From JAUPKT01 sp964427855 (GTDB lineage: Bacteria; Desulfobacterota; Desulfomonilia; Desulfomonilales; Desulfomonilaceae): DNA of 64,000 nucleotides. Below, piece after piece: positions 9,801 to 18,449 of this stretch; the first letter of the stretch is position 1, and each line of letters starts with the position of its first letter. The stretch is from positions 17,151 to 81,150 of the forward strand of contig CAYRVH010000005.1 of NCBI GenBank assembly GCA_964427855.1, given 5' to 3'. Under the pieces are notes generated by a model that saw only the letters and a program-made list of their open reading frames with translations, did no database searches and was not told the DNA's origin. The translations under genes and the position numbers were made by a program.

Positions 9801-11157
9801 AGATTTTCGTCCTGCCAAGGCCATGATGCTCGACGGGAAACCCATTATCCTGACGGCGGATGGCCGAAAGCTCCCGCTGAACGACCCGAGTGTGCGCATC
9901 ATATTGCCGGCCATGGGACGTTTCGCTCATCAAGCGTTGGTAAACACATTCAAGAAGGTGGGAATCAATGCCCTTGGGCTGCCGCCCGCAGATGAAGAAG
10001 TCCTGAAGCTCGGCCGAGGCAACTCAACATGCAAGGAATGTCTCCCTTTGCAAACCACGGTTGGGTCAATGCTGAAATACCTCACCCAAGACAGGCCGGA
10101 GGGCGAGGTGACGGCGTACTTTATGCCGGGCGCAGGCGGCCCGTGTCGGTTCGGGCAATACAATGTCTTCTCGAGACGATTGATTGAGCGATACCAATTC
10201 CCAGATGTGGCAGTTTTGACGCTCAACGCCGCAAATGGGTACATGGGCCTAGGGGACAGATTCACCCTGCCGGCGTGGCGCGCTATCATCATCGGCGACG
10301 TGATGTACGAAATCTGGTCCACGCTCCTTGCGGCGGCGAAGGATCGCGAGACGGCTCTCAAAGTCTTTTACGCCGAGTGGGACAAATTGGTGAATGTCGT
10401 CCACAAGCCATGGCGATTGATTAAGAGGCAAATCCAGGCCACCGCGGAAGCCCTTCGCACCATACCTCTCACCATGCCGTATGAGAAGATACCTAAGATT
10501 TCACTCATAGGTGAGATTTACGTTCGAAATGATCCCATCTCTTTACAGCGCCTTGTGGAAAAGATGGCTGATCGAGGATTCATTGTGCGGACCTCGCAGA
10601 CCAGTGAGTGGATCAAGTATGTGGACTGGCTTATCAAAAATCGCATTGAAGGAGATACGCCGGATATCCCATTCTGGATTCGGTACTTTGTAAAGCGGCA
10701 TTTTGATTCCAGGGTAAGGGACCTTTTTGCGCCAGCGGGTCTATTTTTCCACGAAACCCTTCGGGTGGAAGATCTCGTCGAGGCCGGGGCGCCCTTTGTA
10801 TCGCCTCGGCTTACCGGCGAGGCTATTCTTACTGTTGGAGCCGCCCTCCACGAGATCCTGCATCCCGCGTGCGGCATCATATCTATCGGCCCTTTTGGTT
10901 GCATGCCGTCAAGGGTGGCGGAATCGATATTATCGGAGAAGTTTACCACCGCGACCAAGCTCAACCTTATCATGGCCAAAAACGGCGATTCCCCCCTAGG
11001 TAAGAGCCCAATCCTGAGAGGCAGAGACAGAAAGCTTCCTTTTTTGGCTATAGAAACGGATGGAAATCCGTTTCCCCAGATCATCGAGGCGCGCCTTGAA
11101 GCGTTTGCGTTGCAAGCCAAGCGTCTGCACGAACAGATGCTGGCTGACAGCCATTAA
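6871..11157 (+). CDS. two-module acyl-CoA dehydratase/reductase activase (BcrA/BadF/HgdC-like) fused to DUF2229-type region
   Basis: This 1428-residue cytoplasmic protein joins two ASKHA ATPase modules of the BcrA/BadF/HgdC family to a long C-terminal dehydratase-like region. Module 1 (about 1-250) has CASGTGEFF near 125. Module 2 (about 300-560) has LGLDVGSTTTKG, FEIGGQDAKYTYI, NEACSAGTGSFLEE near 425 and FNDQCAAFIGSDI near 465; such Cys residues bind the [4Fe-4S] of activases. A Cys cluster GGGKEKCDRRC (about 588) and GNSTCKECLP and GGPCRFGQY (about 1050-1095) mark the rest. The family uses ATP to fire low-potential electrons into 2-hydroxyacyl-CoA dehydratases or benzoyl-CoA reductases. 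The ATG at 6871 is preferred to the TTG at 6868 because it keeps GAGGAG at 9 nt. No canonical dehydratase subunits are adjacent, so the partner is unknown. Confidence 0.88.
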   Translation: MEVLGMCLGASTLSMVRLRKESGAPRIVHAATITHEGNPRKTLLDALEKEPGISEIPIAVTGRKFIQFMKLTTISEPEAVEMAAAHILQGKGQYRVIVSAGGETFLVYHLDDDFKIQGIQTGNKCASGTGEFFLQQIGRMNLTLEEVSKLGISEEVHKVSGRCSVFCKSDCTHALNKGIPKAHVVAGLGMMMANKVLELLKKLPKKSIMLVGGSSKNKTMIHYLSKEIEDLFIPEEAPFFEAYGAALWALDHPTVRYTGPQDVFERKSSTFSYLRPLAEFRNKVHFNDRPRCVAQAGDRTILGLDVGSTTTKGVIMRCSDKAILAADYLRTDGDPVAAARKVYRSLADQVNAPIKIKGLGVTGSGRQIAGLHAMTHGVINEIIAHATAAVHFDRDVDTIFEIGGQDAKYTYITNGVPSDYAMNEACSAGTGSFLEESAKESLGVKVVDIGKVAYQGTKPPNFNDQCAAFIGSDIKNAAQEGIPLEDIVAGLVYSICMNYSNRVKGNRPVGAKVFMQGGVCYNEAIPAAMAAITGKEIVVPPEPGLMGAFGVALEVERRINVGLMAEQDFDLNSLANRGVAYKKSFVCGGGKEKCDRRCEIARIEIEGKTYPFGGACNRYVNLVRHIQFERQKYDMVDYRQKLVFEDLAPDDPSDLRPTVGMNRSFLVNTYFPFFNTFFAELGYRLVLPDTVDPEGMDQRGAAFCFPVEIAHGYALDLLRKDPNILFLPHIRGVPTDHENPNTCTCVFVQGEAFYLSGTFEGIAQKRVLTPYLDLSKGFDARLEDFVQIAKQLGASRTQGAEAARKAIAAQERFKERLRAKGREILDILQQDPEAIAIVLFGRPYNAFAAEANKGIPAKFASRGYFIVPFDMLPYENQELQDADTMYWSMGRMILKSARLARNHKQLFGTYISNFSCGPDSFIVGYFRDEMGRKPSLTLELDSHTADAGLETRIEAFLDIVHYYRELESRKQISQVRKDFRPAKAMMLDGKPIILTADGRKLPLNDPSVRIILPAMGRFAHQALVNTFKKVGINALGLPPADEEVLKLGRGNSTCKECLPLQTTVGSMLKYLTQDRPEGEVTAYFMPGAGGPCRFGQYNVFSRRLIERYQFPDVAVLTLNAANGYMGLGDRFTLPAWRAIIIGDVMYEIWSTLLAAAKDRETALKVFYAEWDKLVNVVHKPWRLIKRQIQATAEALRTIPLTMPYEKIPKISLIGEIYVRNDPISLQRLVEKMADRGFIVRTSQTSEWIKYVDWLIKNRIEGDTPDIPFWIRYFVKRHFDSRVRDLFAPAGLFFHETLRVEDLVEAGAPFVSPRLTGEAILTVGAALHEILHPACGIISIGPFGCMPSRVAESILSEKFTTATKLNLIMAKNGDSPLGKSPILRGRDRKLPFLAIETDGNPFPQIIEARLEAFALQAKRLHEQMLADSH

Positions 11158-11370
11158 CATTAGCTCTTCTCATCACGGAGACGGTCTCAGGCGCGCCTTA
11201 GCCATTCCGAAAAGGAAAAAGCAAGCCGGCAGCTGGCTAGCACGGCTCTCAAAAGGACGCATGAATGGAGTAAAACGACCATGGTGTCCTCGAGAAATGC
11301 CGAGGATTGTTGCGAACGGTCGCGAAGGAAGAAAGACCCACATGAATTTTGATCAATCTGATGTGTTATA

Positions 11371-11527
11371 GGAATTTTCGAAATTAATCACGAATTGAGG
11401 CCGCTTACCTCATTGCGTCATCCTCACGAAAGTAAGGATCCATACTGAGTTTCCTGGATTTCCATTTGATTGGAATGACAACGTCACGTCGGAGCATTTT
11501 GCGATTTCTCTTGAGAAAGGTTATATA
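11371..11527 (-). mobile_element. MITE-like repeat, family B copy 2 (inverted)
   Basis: This is family B in reverse orientation: GGAATTTTCGAAATTAATCACGAATT at the left, then CATTGCGTCATCCTCACGAAAGT, TTTCCTGGATTTCCAT, and GCGATTTCTCTTGAGAAAGGTTATA at the right. Both termini match the inverted ends of the copy at 61741. It fills most of the gap between the activase gene and yraN. No gene lies in 11158-11672. Confidence 0.75.
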
Positions 11528-11672
11528 TCCCGTCCTGCCGCTTCTGTCATCAGTGGTAGCAACGAGCACCAGGCGACTCGGCAATCTCAAGTCTGGAACG
11601 CTGGGGCGCACAGTGTCTTCGAAAGTAGAACTCTTTCAGTAACGGCCATCACGACCGAAGAAAGGCGAAATA

Positions 11673-12044
11673 TTGACCAAAGAGGACGGTCAGAATACCC
11701 GCGCCCGTGGTATGCGCGCCGAAGACGTCGCTCAGAGGTATCTCGAGAAGCTGGGGTACCGCGTCATCGAGCGAAATTTCATGTGCAAGGCTGGGGAGAT
11801 CGATCTTATTGCCCTGCATGAGGGAATTCTTGTCTTCGTCGAGGTGCGTTCTCGATACGGCAAAGAGGCAGTGGACCCCATATACTCCGTAAATGTGCGG
11901 AAACAAAAGAAGCTCGTCCGGACCGCGCAGTATTATCTCGCGGCCCGGTTTTCAAAATACCCAATCTGCAGGTTCGATGTGGTCATTGTGACGCTCGGCA
12001 ACCCGCCGGATGTCGTGGTGCTGCAAGACGCGTTCTCAGAGTAA
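11673..12044 (+). CDS. yraN: UPF0102 / YraN-family nuclease-fold protein
   Basis: This 123-residue protein has the UPF0102 landmarks. NTRARGMRAEDVAQRYLEKLGYRV is split here as NTRARGMRAEDVAQ then RYLEKLGYRV, followed by RNFMCKAGEIDLIALHEG and FVEVRSR, the GEID...VEV(K/R) restriction-endonuclease-like core, and a C-terminal CRFDVVIV strand. The usual role is unknown; a Holliday-junction-resolvase fold is established for the family. The start is TTG at 11673 with AAAGG upstream; it is preferred over the ATG at 11712 because the latter would remove the conserved N-terminal R..G. The gene usually travels with rnhB and rplS, which are not here. Confidence 0.85.
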   Translation: MTKEDGQNTRARGMRAEDVAQRYLEKLGYRVIERNFMCKAGEIDLIALHEGILVFVEVRSRYGKEAVDPIYSVNVRKQKKLVRTAQYYLAARFSKYPICRFDVVIVTLGNPPDVVVLQDAFSE

Positions 12045-12105
12045 CCCGCTCCCCGTAGAGTGGCCTCGTCGGGATATGAGCGATTCTCGTAATGCGTTAC
12101 TCGCA

Positions 12106-12125
12106 CGTGATCATGTGTGATCACG
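12106..12125. repeat. perfect 8-4-8 inverted repeat
   Basis: CGTGATCA-TGTG-TGATCACG is a perfect dyad 60 bp after yraN. It has no T-tract, so it is not an intrinsic terminator. It could be a protein-binding site or a remnant of a mobile element. The surrounding 12045-12747 interval carries only repeat fragments: family A copy 2, and a fragment resembling the family B right end at about 12510-12540. Confidence 0.4.
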
Positions 12126-12366
12126 GTTCTCGAAACTGCAAGCGAATTCGACGGGCGCTTCGCTGCTCGATTGAGGGCGGTGAGAGTGCGTCGCTGCATT
12201 CGCCGCCTCGCAATAACAAAGCAATGGCAATAGGCAAAAGTGTCCGAGGCGTGTCATACATCTCCGGGCGCCGATGTCCGCGGCATGATTCTTCGTCGCC
12301 CTGGGCGAAGTCCTGGGGACGACCGCCCATCCAGGCTCAGACGCAGTGAGTAGCCTTGCTTTCCAT

Positions 12367-12438
12367 GTCATTTCCAAGGAGCGTGCGACTGGGAAATCTT
12401 CGCAGGACGGCAAGATTTCTCGCTGCGCTCGAAATGAC
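12367..12438. repeat. palindromic repeat family A, copy 2
   Basis: The element begins GTCATTTCC, carries the core GGCAAGATTTCTCGC and ends TCGAAATGAC, the same end pair as the copies at 961-1034 and 39017-39120. It is non-coding and sits in the gene-free gap between yraN and the convergent phenylacetate-CoA ligase gene. Confidence 0.7.
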
Positions 12439-12747
12439 AGGAAAACGAATGATAGAAATGACAAGAGGTCATGAGCTCGGGAGAACAGCGTCGGGCGCAA
12501 CGGGAAACCTTGAAACTATTCTCGAACGTAATCACGAATCGCTACGCTCGCAAAGATGCGCAGGCTCATGCGCACAAACGCTCGAGGGTTCTCGCATGTC
12601 TTTGAGCCCCACCCCTGCGGCGGCGTTTTTCTCTTGCCGCTGCGGGCGCCGGCTCTACGTACATGGTACGAGCTCGACAAAGAGTGTCGAGCTCGTCATG
12701 AGGACCCCTTTCAGCAACTTGTTCTTGACTGCGACAGCGCTTATGAC

Positions 12748-14046
12748 CTAGCGCTCGTCGATGATCCGCTTTGCCTTTCCTATGCTTCTCTCGATAGATT
12801 CTGGCGCCAAAATCGTGACCGGCACGTTGATGCCTATCACCTGTTGGATGCGGCCTGAGATTCTCTTTGCTAGCTCCTGGATCTTCTCCGAGCCTGCTTG
12901 ATACACAGCTGGTTTCACCTCAGTCTCAACCAGGATGTGGTCAATGTAGCCCTTTTTTCGCAATCGAATTTGATACAAGGGCTCGACTTCTTCGAACTCC
13001 ATCAGCACCGTTTCGATTTGCGATGGAAACACGTTGACGCCGCTGATAATCATCATATCGTCTGATCTTCCGAGGATCTTGTCCATGGTGATGAGGGTAC
13101 GGCCGCAGTCGCATTTCTCACGTCTGAGCGTGCAGATGTCGCGGGTGCGGTACCGAATCATCGGCATGGCCCGTCGCTGAAGGGACGTAAACACGAGCTC
13201 GCCTTCTTGCCCCAGCTCCAACGGCTCCAGGGTGCCAGGATCGACGATTTCAGGATAGACGTGGTCTTCGTTAATGTGAATCTTGTAGTGCTCGCAGGTG
13301 AAGGACACGCCTGGACCCATGAGTTCGGTCAGTCCATAATGCTCGTAGGCGTGGATACCGCTCCGGGCCTCGATCTCGTTTCTCATCTCCACCGTCCACG
13401 GCTCCGCCCCAAAGTGCCCGGTTCTCAGCGCGGTTTTTTTGAGATCTACCCCCATCCGCTCTGCCTTCTCGATAATCGTCAGGCAATAGGACGGTGTGCA
13501 AAACAGCGCGGTAGTCCCAAAATCCTGTATGAGCATGATCTGGCGCTCGGTCATACCGCTGCCCGAGGGGACGACTGCGCAGCCGATTTTCATCGCCCCT
13601 TGAAGAAATCCCAAACCGCCTGTAAAAAGCCCCATGCCATAGGCGTTTTGGGCAATACTCTCTGGTCTGAGCTCCTGCGCCCACAAGCCCCGTGCCATAC
13701 ACTCAGACCACTGTTCAAGATCTTCCGCCGTATAAGGGCCGGTGATAGGTTTCCCCGTGGTGCCTGAAGAGGCATGTATGCGGACTACCTCTGACAAAGG
13801 TACTGCGCAGAGACCGAAGGGATAATTGTCTCGTAAATCTGTCTTGACGGTAAAAGGAAACTTGCTCAAATCAGATAATTTGGCGAAATCGGAAGGCTTG
13901 ATGCCTCGCTCGTCGAAGGCCTTTTTGTAGAAGGGAACCCTGTCGTACACCCACTGCAGAGTTTCTTTGAGCTTCTGGGTTTGGAATGCCGCCATGTCTC
14001 GTTCGTTCATGGTTTCGAACTTTTCATCCCAAAATTTCTTGGCCAT
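12748..14046 (-). CDS. paaK: phenylacetate-CoA ligase (PaaK-like, ANL superfamily)
   Basis: An AMP-forming acyl-CoA ligase of 432 residues, the usual PaaK length. The N-terminal block LKETLQWVYDRVPFYKKAF is typical of the family. The ATP-binding loop SSGTTGKP is at 93-100, an ANL core YEHYGLTELMGPG is near 235, and RYRTRDIC...CDCGR and LGRSDDMMIISGVNVFPSQIE mark the hinge and C-terminal domain. The activated acid is probably phenylacetate or another aryl or short-chain acid; in anaerobes these paralogues have varied substrates. An AGGAGGA RBS precedes the ATG. No paa genes are adjacent, and the AsmA-family gene lies about 200 bp upstream in the same direction, so this looks like a single-gene unit. 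Confidence 0.85.
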   Translation of the reverse strand: MAKKFWDEKFETMNERDMAAFQTQKLKETLQWVYDRVPFYKKAFDERGIKPSDFAKLSDLSKFPFTVKTDLRDNYPFGLCAVPLSEVVRIHASSGTTGKPITGPYTAEDLEQWSECMARGLWAQELRPESIAQNAYGMGLFTGGLGFLQGAMKIGCAVVPSGSGMTERQIMLIQDFGTTALFCTPSYCLTIIEKAERMGVDLKKTALRTGHFGAEPWTVEMRNEIEARSGIHAYEHYGLTELMGPGVSFTCEHYKIHINEDHVYPEIVDPGTLEPLELGQEGELVFTSLQRRAMPMIRYRTRDICTLRREKCDCGRTLITMDKILGRSDDMMIISGVNVFPSQIETVLMEFEEVEPLYQIRLRKKGYIDHILVETEVKPAVYQAGSEKIQELAKRISGRIQQVIGINVPVTILAPESIERSIGKAKRIIDER

Positions 14047-14240
14047 CAGGTTCCTCCTCTAAAGTGATTTGTTTGTTGGTACGTCGCACAAGGATCAGGG
14101 AAGGGGTTTATATTTCCTATAGTTACCGAACTCACTCGCTGCTGTCAAGTCAAAAACATCAGCATATAAGACCCCTTTTCCATGTTCATTATCCCGTGAT
14201 CGGACTTCACCTACATGAATAGTTGCACGCTGCACGGGTC

Positions 14241-14705
14241 TCACAGCTCCGAGAGTTTCTTGAGTCTCTCCGCAACGCTCTTTTCGAGAGACGATTCTAA
14301 GACCGGAAGCAGTTGAGGTCCTTGTATGGGACCCCGCAGCGTACACATCACCGTCAATGGCGGGATCTGTTGTGGCTTGGGACCGGTCGATGGGCCTTGT
14401 TGAGCCTCAGGCAGCCGTATGCCGTACTTGCTCAGTTCCTTGTCAACGCCTATGGCTTTCAGAAGACCTTCGTGTTGTTTGAGGAAATCCCTTACCACTG
14501 GTATGTCGCCAATTGGCAGGTTCTCGAACATCCTCGTCTGTATGGAGAGCAGGGCATTGATGGAGCTGTCTTTGAATCGATAAGATCCCATCGCCCCAAC
14601 TGCTATGGCGGGACCTTTGACCCGCAGGTCCTGTGTCTCGGCTTTGCCTGAAGCTATTTTTATGGAAGCTGATCCGGCTGTTATGTCGAGGAGCTGCTGC
14701 GACAC
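14241..14705 (-). CDS. AsmA-family protein, C-terminal part after a frameshift
   Basis: This 154-codon frame is the natural continuation of the larger AsmA frame that starts at 17292. Reading it upstream without a start codon gives GNVLGPRAGVSQQLLDITAG, an expected AsmA continuation, joining the first frame (ending ...IRTDFLAAAT) at about 14730-14745. One extra base in the string AGTAGGC would explain the shift. Read together, the intact protein would have about 1030 residues. The part here contains amphipathic beta strands and ends in KSVAERLKKLSEL. It is not expected to be translated on its own. Confidence 0.6.
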   Translation of the reverse strand: MSQQLLDITAGSASIKIASGKAETQDLRVKGPAIAVGAMGSYRFKDSSINALLSIQTRMFENLPIGDIPVVRDFLKQHEGLLKAIGVDKELSKYGIRLPEAQQGPSTGPKPQQIPPLTVMCTLRGPIQGPQLLPVLESSLEKSVAERLKKLSEL

Positions 14706-17292
14706 ACCCGCTCTTGGCCCAAGTACATTGCCTACTGGTCGCGGCCGCGAGGAAATCAGTCCGTATTTTTCCTTTGCCAGCCTCGACGACTATGTCGCCA
14801 TTTATGCTGTCCATCGAATACACCGCGTCAAGATGTCCCTTGATTTTCAAAGGCGCTGTAACGACGCCGGTGAGAGCCCCTGTCAATTCTTCGGCCCGTA
14901 CCGTAGTCCCCTGAATGTCTATGACGCCTTTCAGCCCTGAACAGCCGATACCATTCGGTTTATGAGGCGTCACGACCACATTGACCATCTGCAGCGTTCC
15001 CGCAGCGCCAATGGAATGTTCGATAGGCTGAATCTTGAGGCGACCGACTAGGGCGCCGGTCATGGTATATGCCGGATTGAGAAAATGTTTCGTGATGTGA
15101 GCGAGATCGACCTTCTTGATTTCGACATCGAGACGCCCAAAAGCGCCATGGCGATCTAGAAGTGTGCCGCCGGCGCTTACGACGATCCCTGGGCTCGACA
15201 GATCGCCCCTGGTAATGGTGAGCTCACCGTCTCGCCACGCACCTGCTGCAGCAAAGTTTCCAGACGTCCCTTGCTGTTTGAGCGTTGCGCCCCCTACTTT
15301 GACTTCAACAGTATTCAGGGGAGCGTTCACGCTCCAGCGCATCGTTTTGGCTGTCCCCGAAAATTTGCATGCCACACTGGCGCTGCCGTTCAAGGTCACG
15401 TCGTTTGGCAAAATCGACAACGCGTTCAAAATGTATTTATCCAGCGTTATCCTTGACTGAAACTGAAAGCTCCTGGCTGCTGAGCCGAGATTGGTCACGT
15501 CTCCGGTCATACTGAATATCTTTTGTGAGGAGTCAGGCCGAGCCAAGGTGATAAGCGCGTCTCTCAAGCCGATAGCCATTGCGTCCGCGTGCACTTTGGA
15601 TTCAAACTCAGTTCGCACGTTGAGCGACGAAGGCAATGTCGCGTCTTTCCCGAGTGAGACGCTCGCAAGCGTACCTTTTAGGAGCCCTTCCAGTTGTTTC
15701 CTGCCGGAGCCCGAGGCGCCTGTTTTGACTATGCGGCCAGCGAAGTGAACGGCGGCCGACGTACCCCCTTTTTTTTGAAAGAACGGGGCCTTGGCCAAGG
15801 TAAGGCCAGATAAATCTGCGTGGACGGCAAGCCCAAGATCCGCCATAAGGCCTTTGAGATGGGCGGATACCTCCATGCTGCCCGCAACGTCCAAGGAGCG
15901 AGACATGGCGGCTGCTATCAATGAAGAGCCTACTCTGCCAAGGCACTGAAGATCGAATGCCGCATCTGGGGAAAATGGCTTGATCAGGTCGCCCGACAGG
16001 GTGAGGCTCGTATCGTTGGCAGCGATATTCGCGCTCTGGAGTTTGACTTTATTGCTATCGCCTTTCCAGGCCACCGTACCGCGCCATGGTTCAGCGCCGC
16101 CGAAAAAGGCCAACCCAGGAACGACACCCTCCAAGAGAATGGACCCCGCAGTCGACCATCCATTTCCCTGCCAAAAACCTTGTATCTCACCATGTATCAA
16201 GCCTGCCGTGAACGTCAAAGGAAGTCTTTCTGCGAGCATGTCTCCCAAAAGCTGCACGGGCAGATCCCTTATCTGAGTCTTTACCCTTATCGCTTCGATT
16301 GCATCAAAACTCTTTGACGGCTGGATCTCGGCCTTTGTGCTCAACGACGCCGAGCGGCCCGCATGTTCTTTGAGCAAAGCTTCCAGAAGGAGGGACAGCG
16401 GTTTATCCGCATGAAACGACAACTTGATATTCAATCGCTCAAAAGTAACGGCATCCAAAGCCAAAAGGAGGGGCGAACACATGCGCCGCCACGGTGCAAG
16501 CGGCGCTTCGTCGGCCGAGAACTCAATCTGCGCGTCGGCGAGGGGAAAAGCGTGATCCGAAAGCTTGAAAAAGCCATGAGAGCGGAAAGGGCTTGCAGTC
16601 TGGTCAGCGGCGACCTCTCCGCTGAACTCAAAGGTGTACCGCGAGTCCTTGGTCTGTTTGCGGATTTCTCCGGAAATATCTGAGACACTTACCAAGACAG
16701 ATTTTGCCTCACTTCCGCCAGGAGACAGAAAGTCGATGCGCGCGTCAACGATGCGCACAAAATCGATCCCCAAGTTCGCAGGAGGCGTCTCTTTCAAAGG
16801 CGATCGAGCTGGTTCTTGCACGGATTGGCTGCCGTTTCGATTCGCCTGTATGGTATCAGCGGGCCTCGCCGTCTCAGATGTCCCGCCCAATGGGAGTGGC
16901 AATGGCAATGCCGTCGCCGCACCTCCCGCGCCCAAGGCCAGAGAGGCATGAAGGCCCTCCACTGTGGCGCTCGAAAAAACCACCTCGAGTTTGAGAAGAC
17001 TCGCCACAGACGGCTTCAGGTTAACGCTTCGGATGGAAACGCGGCTTTCTGCCTCTGGGAATTCTATGGTCAGACCTTCAATGGTCATGTCGAACAAGGT
17101 CGTAGGCGAAAAACCAATACGCACATCTTTTAGCCCTATCGGCGCGTTCATGAGTTTTCCCAGGGCGAGTTTTACGCCTTCTTTTACCAGGTTAAGGTCG
17201 GGATACATAAACCACAAAGTCAGAACACCGAGGAGCAAAACCGCCGCCAGAATGATGAACAAAAGTCCTACACGCTGGTTATGGATATGCAT
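14443..17292 (-). CDS. AsmA-family envelope protein, frameshifted near its C terminus
   Basis: AsmA-like proteins span the periplasm and are tied to outer-membrane lipid transport. From the ATG at 17292 (GAGGAG about 7 nt upstream) the product has one N-terminal membrane segment at about 9-28 (GLLFIILAAVLLLGVLTLWF), then VKEGVKLALGKLMNAPIGLK, the start of the AsmA domain. A long beta-rich periplasmic region with many VxAxGxL strands follows. About 866 residues are in frame; after about 14740 this frame reads basic nonsense (WAKSGCVAAAPRHNSR onward) while the true sequence continues in the frame ending at 14241. The earlier ATG at 17337 lacks an RBS. The shift could be a sequencing error or a real lesion. 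Confidence 0.75.
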   Translation of the reverse strand: MHIHNQRVGLLFIILAAVLLLGVLTLWFMYPDLNLVKEGVKLALGKLMNAPIGLKDVRIGFSPTTLFDMTIEGLTIEFPEAESRVSIRSVNLKPSVASLLKLEVVFSSATVEGLHASLALGAGGAATALPLPLPLGGTSETARPADTIQANRNGSQSVQEPARSPLKETPPANLGIDFVRIVDARIDFLSPGGSEAKSVLVSVSDISGEIRKQTKDSRYTFEFSGEVAADQTASPFRSHGFFKLSDHAFPLADAQIEFSADEAPLAPWRRMCSPLLLALDAVTFERLNIKLSFHADKPLSLLLEALLKEHAGRSASLSTKAEIQPSKSFDAIEAIRVKTQIRDLPVQLLGDMLAERLPLTFTAGLIHGEIQGFWQGNGWSTAGSILLEGVVPGLAFFGGAEPWRGTVAWKGDSNKVKLQSANIAANDTSLTLSGDLIKPFSPDAAFDLQCLGRVGSSLIAAAMSRSLDVAGSMEVSAHLKGLMADLGLAVHADLSGLTLAKAPFFQKKGGTSAAVHFAGRIVKTGASGSGRKQLEGLLKGTLASVSLGKDATLPSSLNVRTEFESKVHADAMAIGLRDALITLARPDSSQKIFSMTGDVTNLGSAARSFQFQSRITLDKYILNALSILPNDVTLNGSASVACKFSGTAKTMRWSVNAPLNTVEVKVGGATLKQQGTSGNFAAAGAWRDGELTITRGDLSSPGIVVSAGGTLLDRHGAFGRLDVEIKKVDLAHITKHFLNPAYTMTGALVGRLKIQPIEHSIGAAGTLQMVNVVVTPHKPNGIGCSGLKGVIDIQGTTVRAEELTGALTGVVTAPLKIKGHLDAVYSMDSINGDIVVEAGKGKIRTDFLAAATSRQCTWAKSGCVAAAPRHNSRISFHKNSFRQSRDTGPAGQRSRHSSWGDGILSIQRQLHQCPALHTDEDVREPANWRHTSGKGFPQTTRRSSESHRR

Positions 17293-17505
17293 TTGCAATC
17301 TCCTCACTGCCATCGTCAAGATCAACGCGCGCTCCATCCATCACACGGCTTTCGAGGACTATAGAATACATAACATCATTGATCTTATCAGAAAGAAATC
17401 TCGAGAATGTGAACGACGTCTGTTCTTAATCACTCCCTGATGAAATTGGTATGGCGGCTCGGGATTCCGGTTCCCAGGGCCAGGCCCAAAACCGCCGGGC
17501 CTCGA

Positions 17506-18390
17506 TCAGAACAATTGCGTATCTACTTTATTCCTCAGCCACGTCTCCAAAATTCCAATGCATCTCTCATCTAATCTCAGGCGGTGTTTGCCTCCCGGAA
17601 TAATGGAGAGCTGCTTGATGCCGGCGGGCGCAGCCGCGTAGAGTTCAGAGGCCTGTTCCACTGGGACCAACTCATCTGCGTCCCCGTGAACGATGAGGAA
17701 ATGCTGGCCTCGGAAATGAGGCGCCCACCGTTGCGGTTCAATTTCCTCGAAGTGCCGCACCCAAGCGTTAGGGTCTTTCGGAAAACTCTCGGACCGTATA
17801 ATGCCCCGTTTCCTGAAATCCTCAATTATCTCTGTTGGTTCCTGTTGAAAGATCGAAAAGCTTGCCGGGGTTCCCACGACCGCCAACCCATAGATGATGC
17901 TCGCCTGCGCGCTCACATAGACGGCGGCGGCGCCGCCGCCGCTGAAACCTATGACCATGATGCGCTTGGAATCGATATATGGGGCGTTGGCAACGTGTTC
18001 GAGAACCGCTTCCAGGTCGCGCGTCCAACCGAGCATATCGAAATCCCCGCCTGATGCCCCGCAGCCCCGAAAATTGAAAATGACGACGGCAAAACCAAGG
18101 TTGGTAAATCTCTCGGCGAGTCCTTCGTAGCCGGGATCGTTTGCCGGCCTAGGAGTCCCGCTGCCCGGGATCCCGTGGCAGATCACAACCACCGGCTGAA
18201 GCCTGGAATGTTGTGGAGTCGGAAAATAAATGCTTCCTACGATCTTCAACCCATCCACGTTGAGGCTGAATTTCTCTCCACTGAAGAAGCCGCCTGCAGG
18301 ATCGAGAGACGGCGCAGGCCGCGGCTGCTCCTGAATCTTGAGGGCAGCCAACAGTCGTCGAAACATAAGAGAGAAAATGCCCCATTCCAT
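17506..18390 (-). CDS. alpha/beta hydrolase (dienelactone hydrolase/serine aminopeptidase-like)
   Basis: This 294-residue cytoplasmic hydrolase has the oxyanion strand VVICHGIPGSG, FNFRGCGASGG, a nucleophile elbow GFSGGG (Ser as nucleophile), an acid in HGDADELVP and a base in GGKHRLR: a complete Ser-Asp-His triad in the right order. The substrate is unknown; an esterase or acyl-peptidase is likely. The ATG at 18390 has no good RBS, and the ATG nine codons in (MFRRLL) is an alternative start. It follows a gene for a zinc-ribbon membrane protein in the same direction by about 60 bp and may be co-transcribed with it. Confidence 0.8.
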   Translation of the reverse strand: MEWGIFSLMFRRLLAALKIQEQPRPAPSLDPAGGFFSGEKFSLNVDGLKIVGSIYFPTPQHSRLQPVVVICHGIPGSGTPRPANDPGYEGLAERFTNLGFAVVIFNFRGCGASGGDFDMLGWTRDLEAVLEHVANAPYIDSKRIMVIGFSGGGAAAVYVSAQASIIYGLAVVGTPASFSIFQQEPTEIIEDFRKRGIIRSESFPKDPNAWVRHFEEIEPQRWAPHFRGQHFLIVHGDADELVPVEQASELYAAAPAGIKQLSIIPGGKHRLRLDERCIGILETWLRNKVDTQLF

Positions 18391-18449
18391 ACATGCACAC
18401 TACCACGAAACCGTGTCCGCGTGTCAACCACACCAACGGCTTGAGGCTC

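Noticed and set aside
12556..12858. 100-codon plus-strand open frame
   Set aside because: It runs into the 3' end of paaK and has no RBS or recognisable domain.
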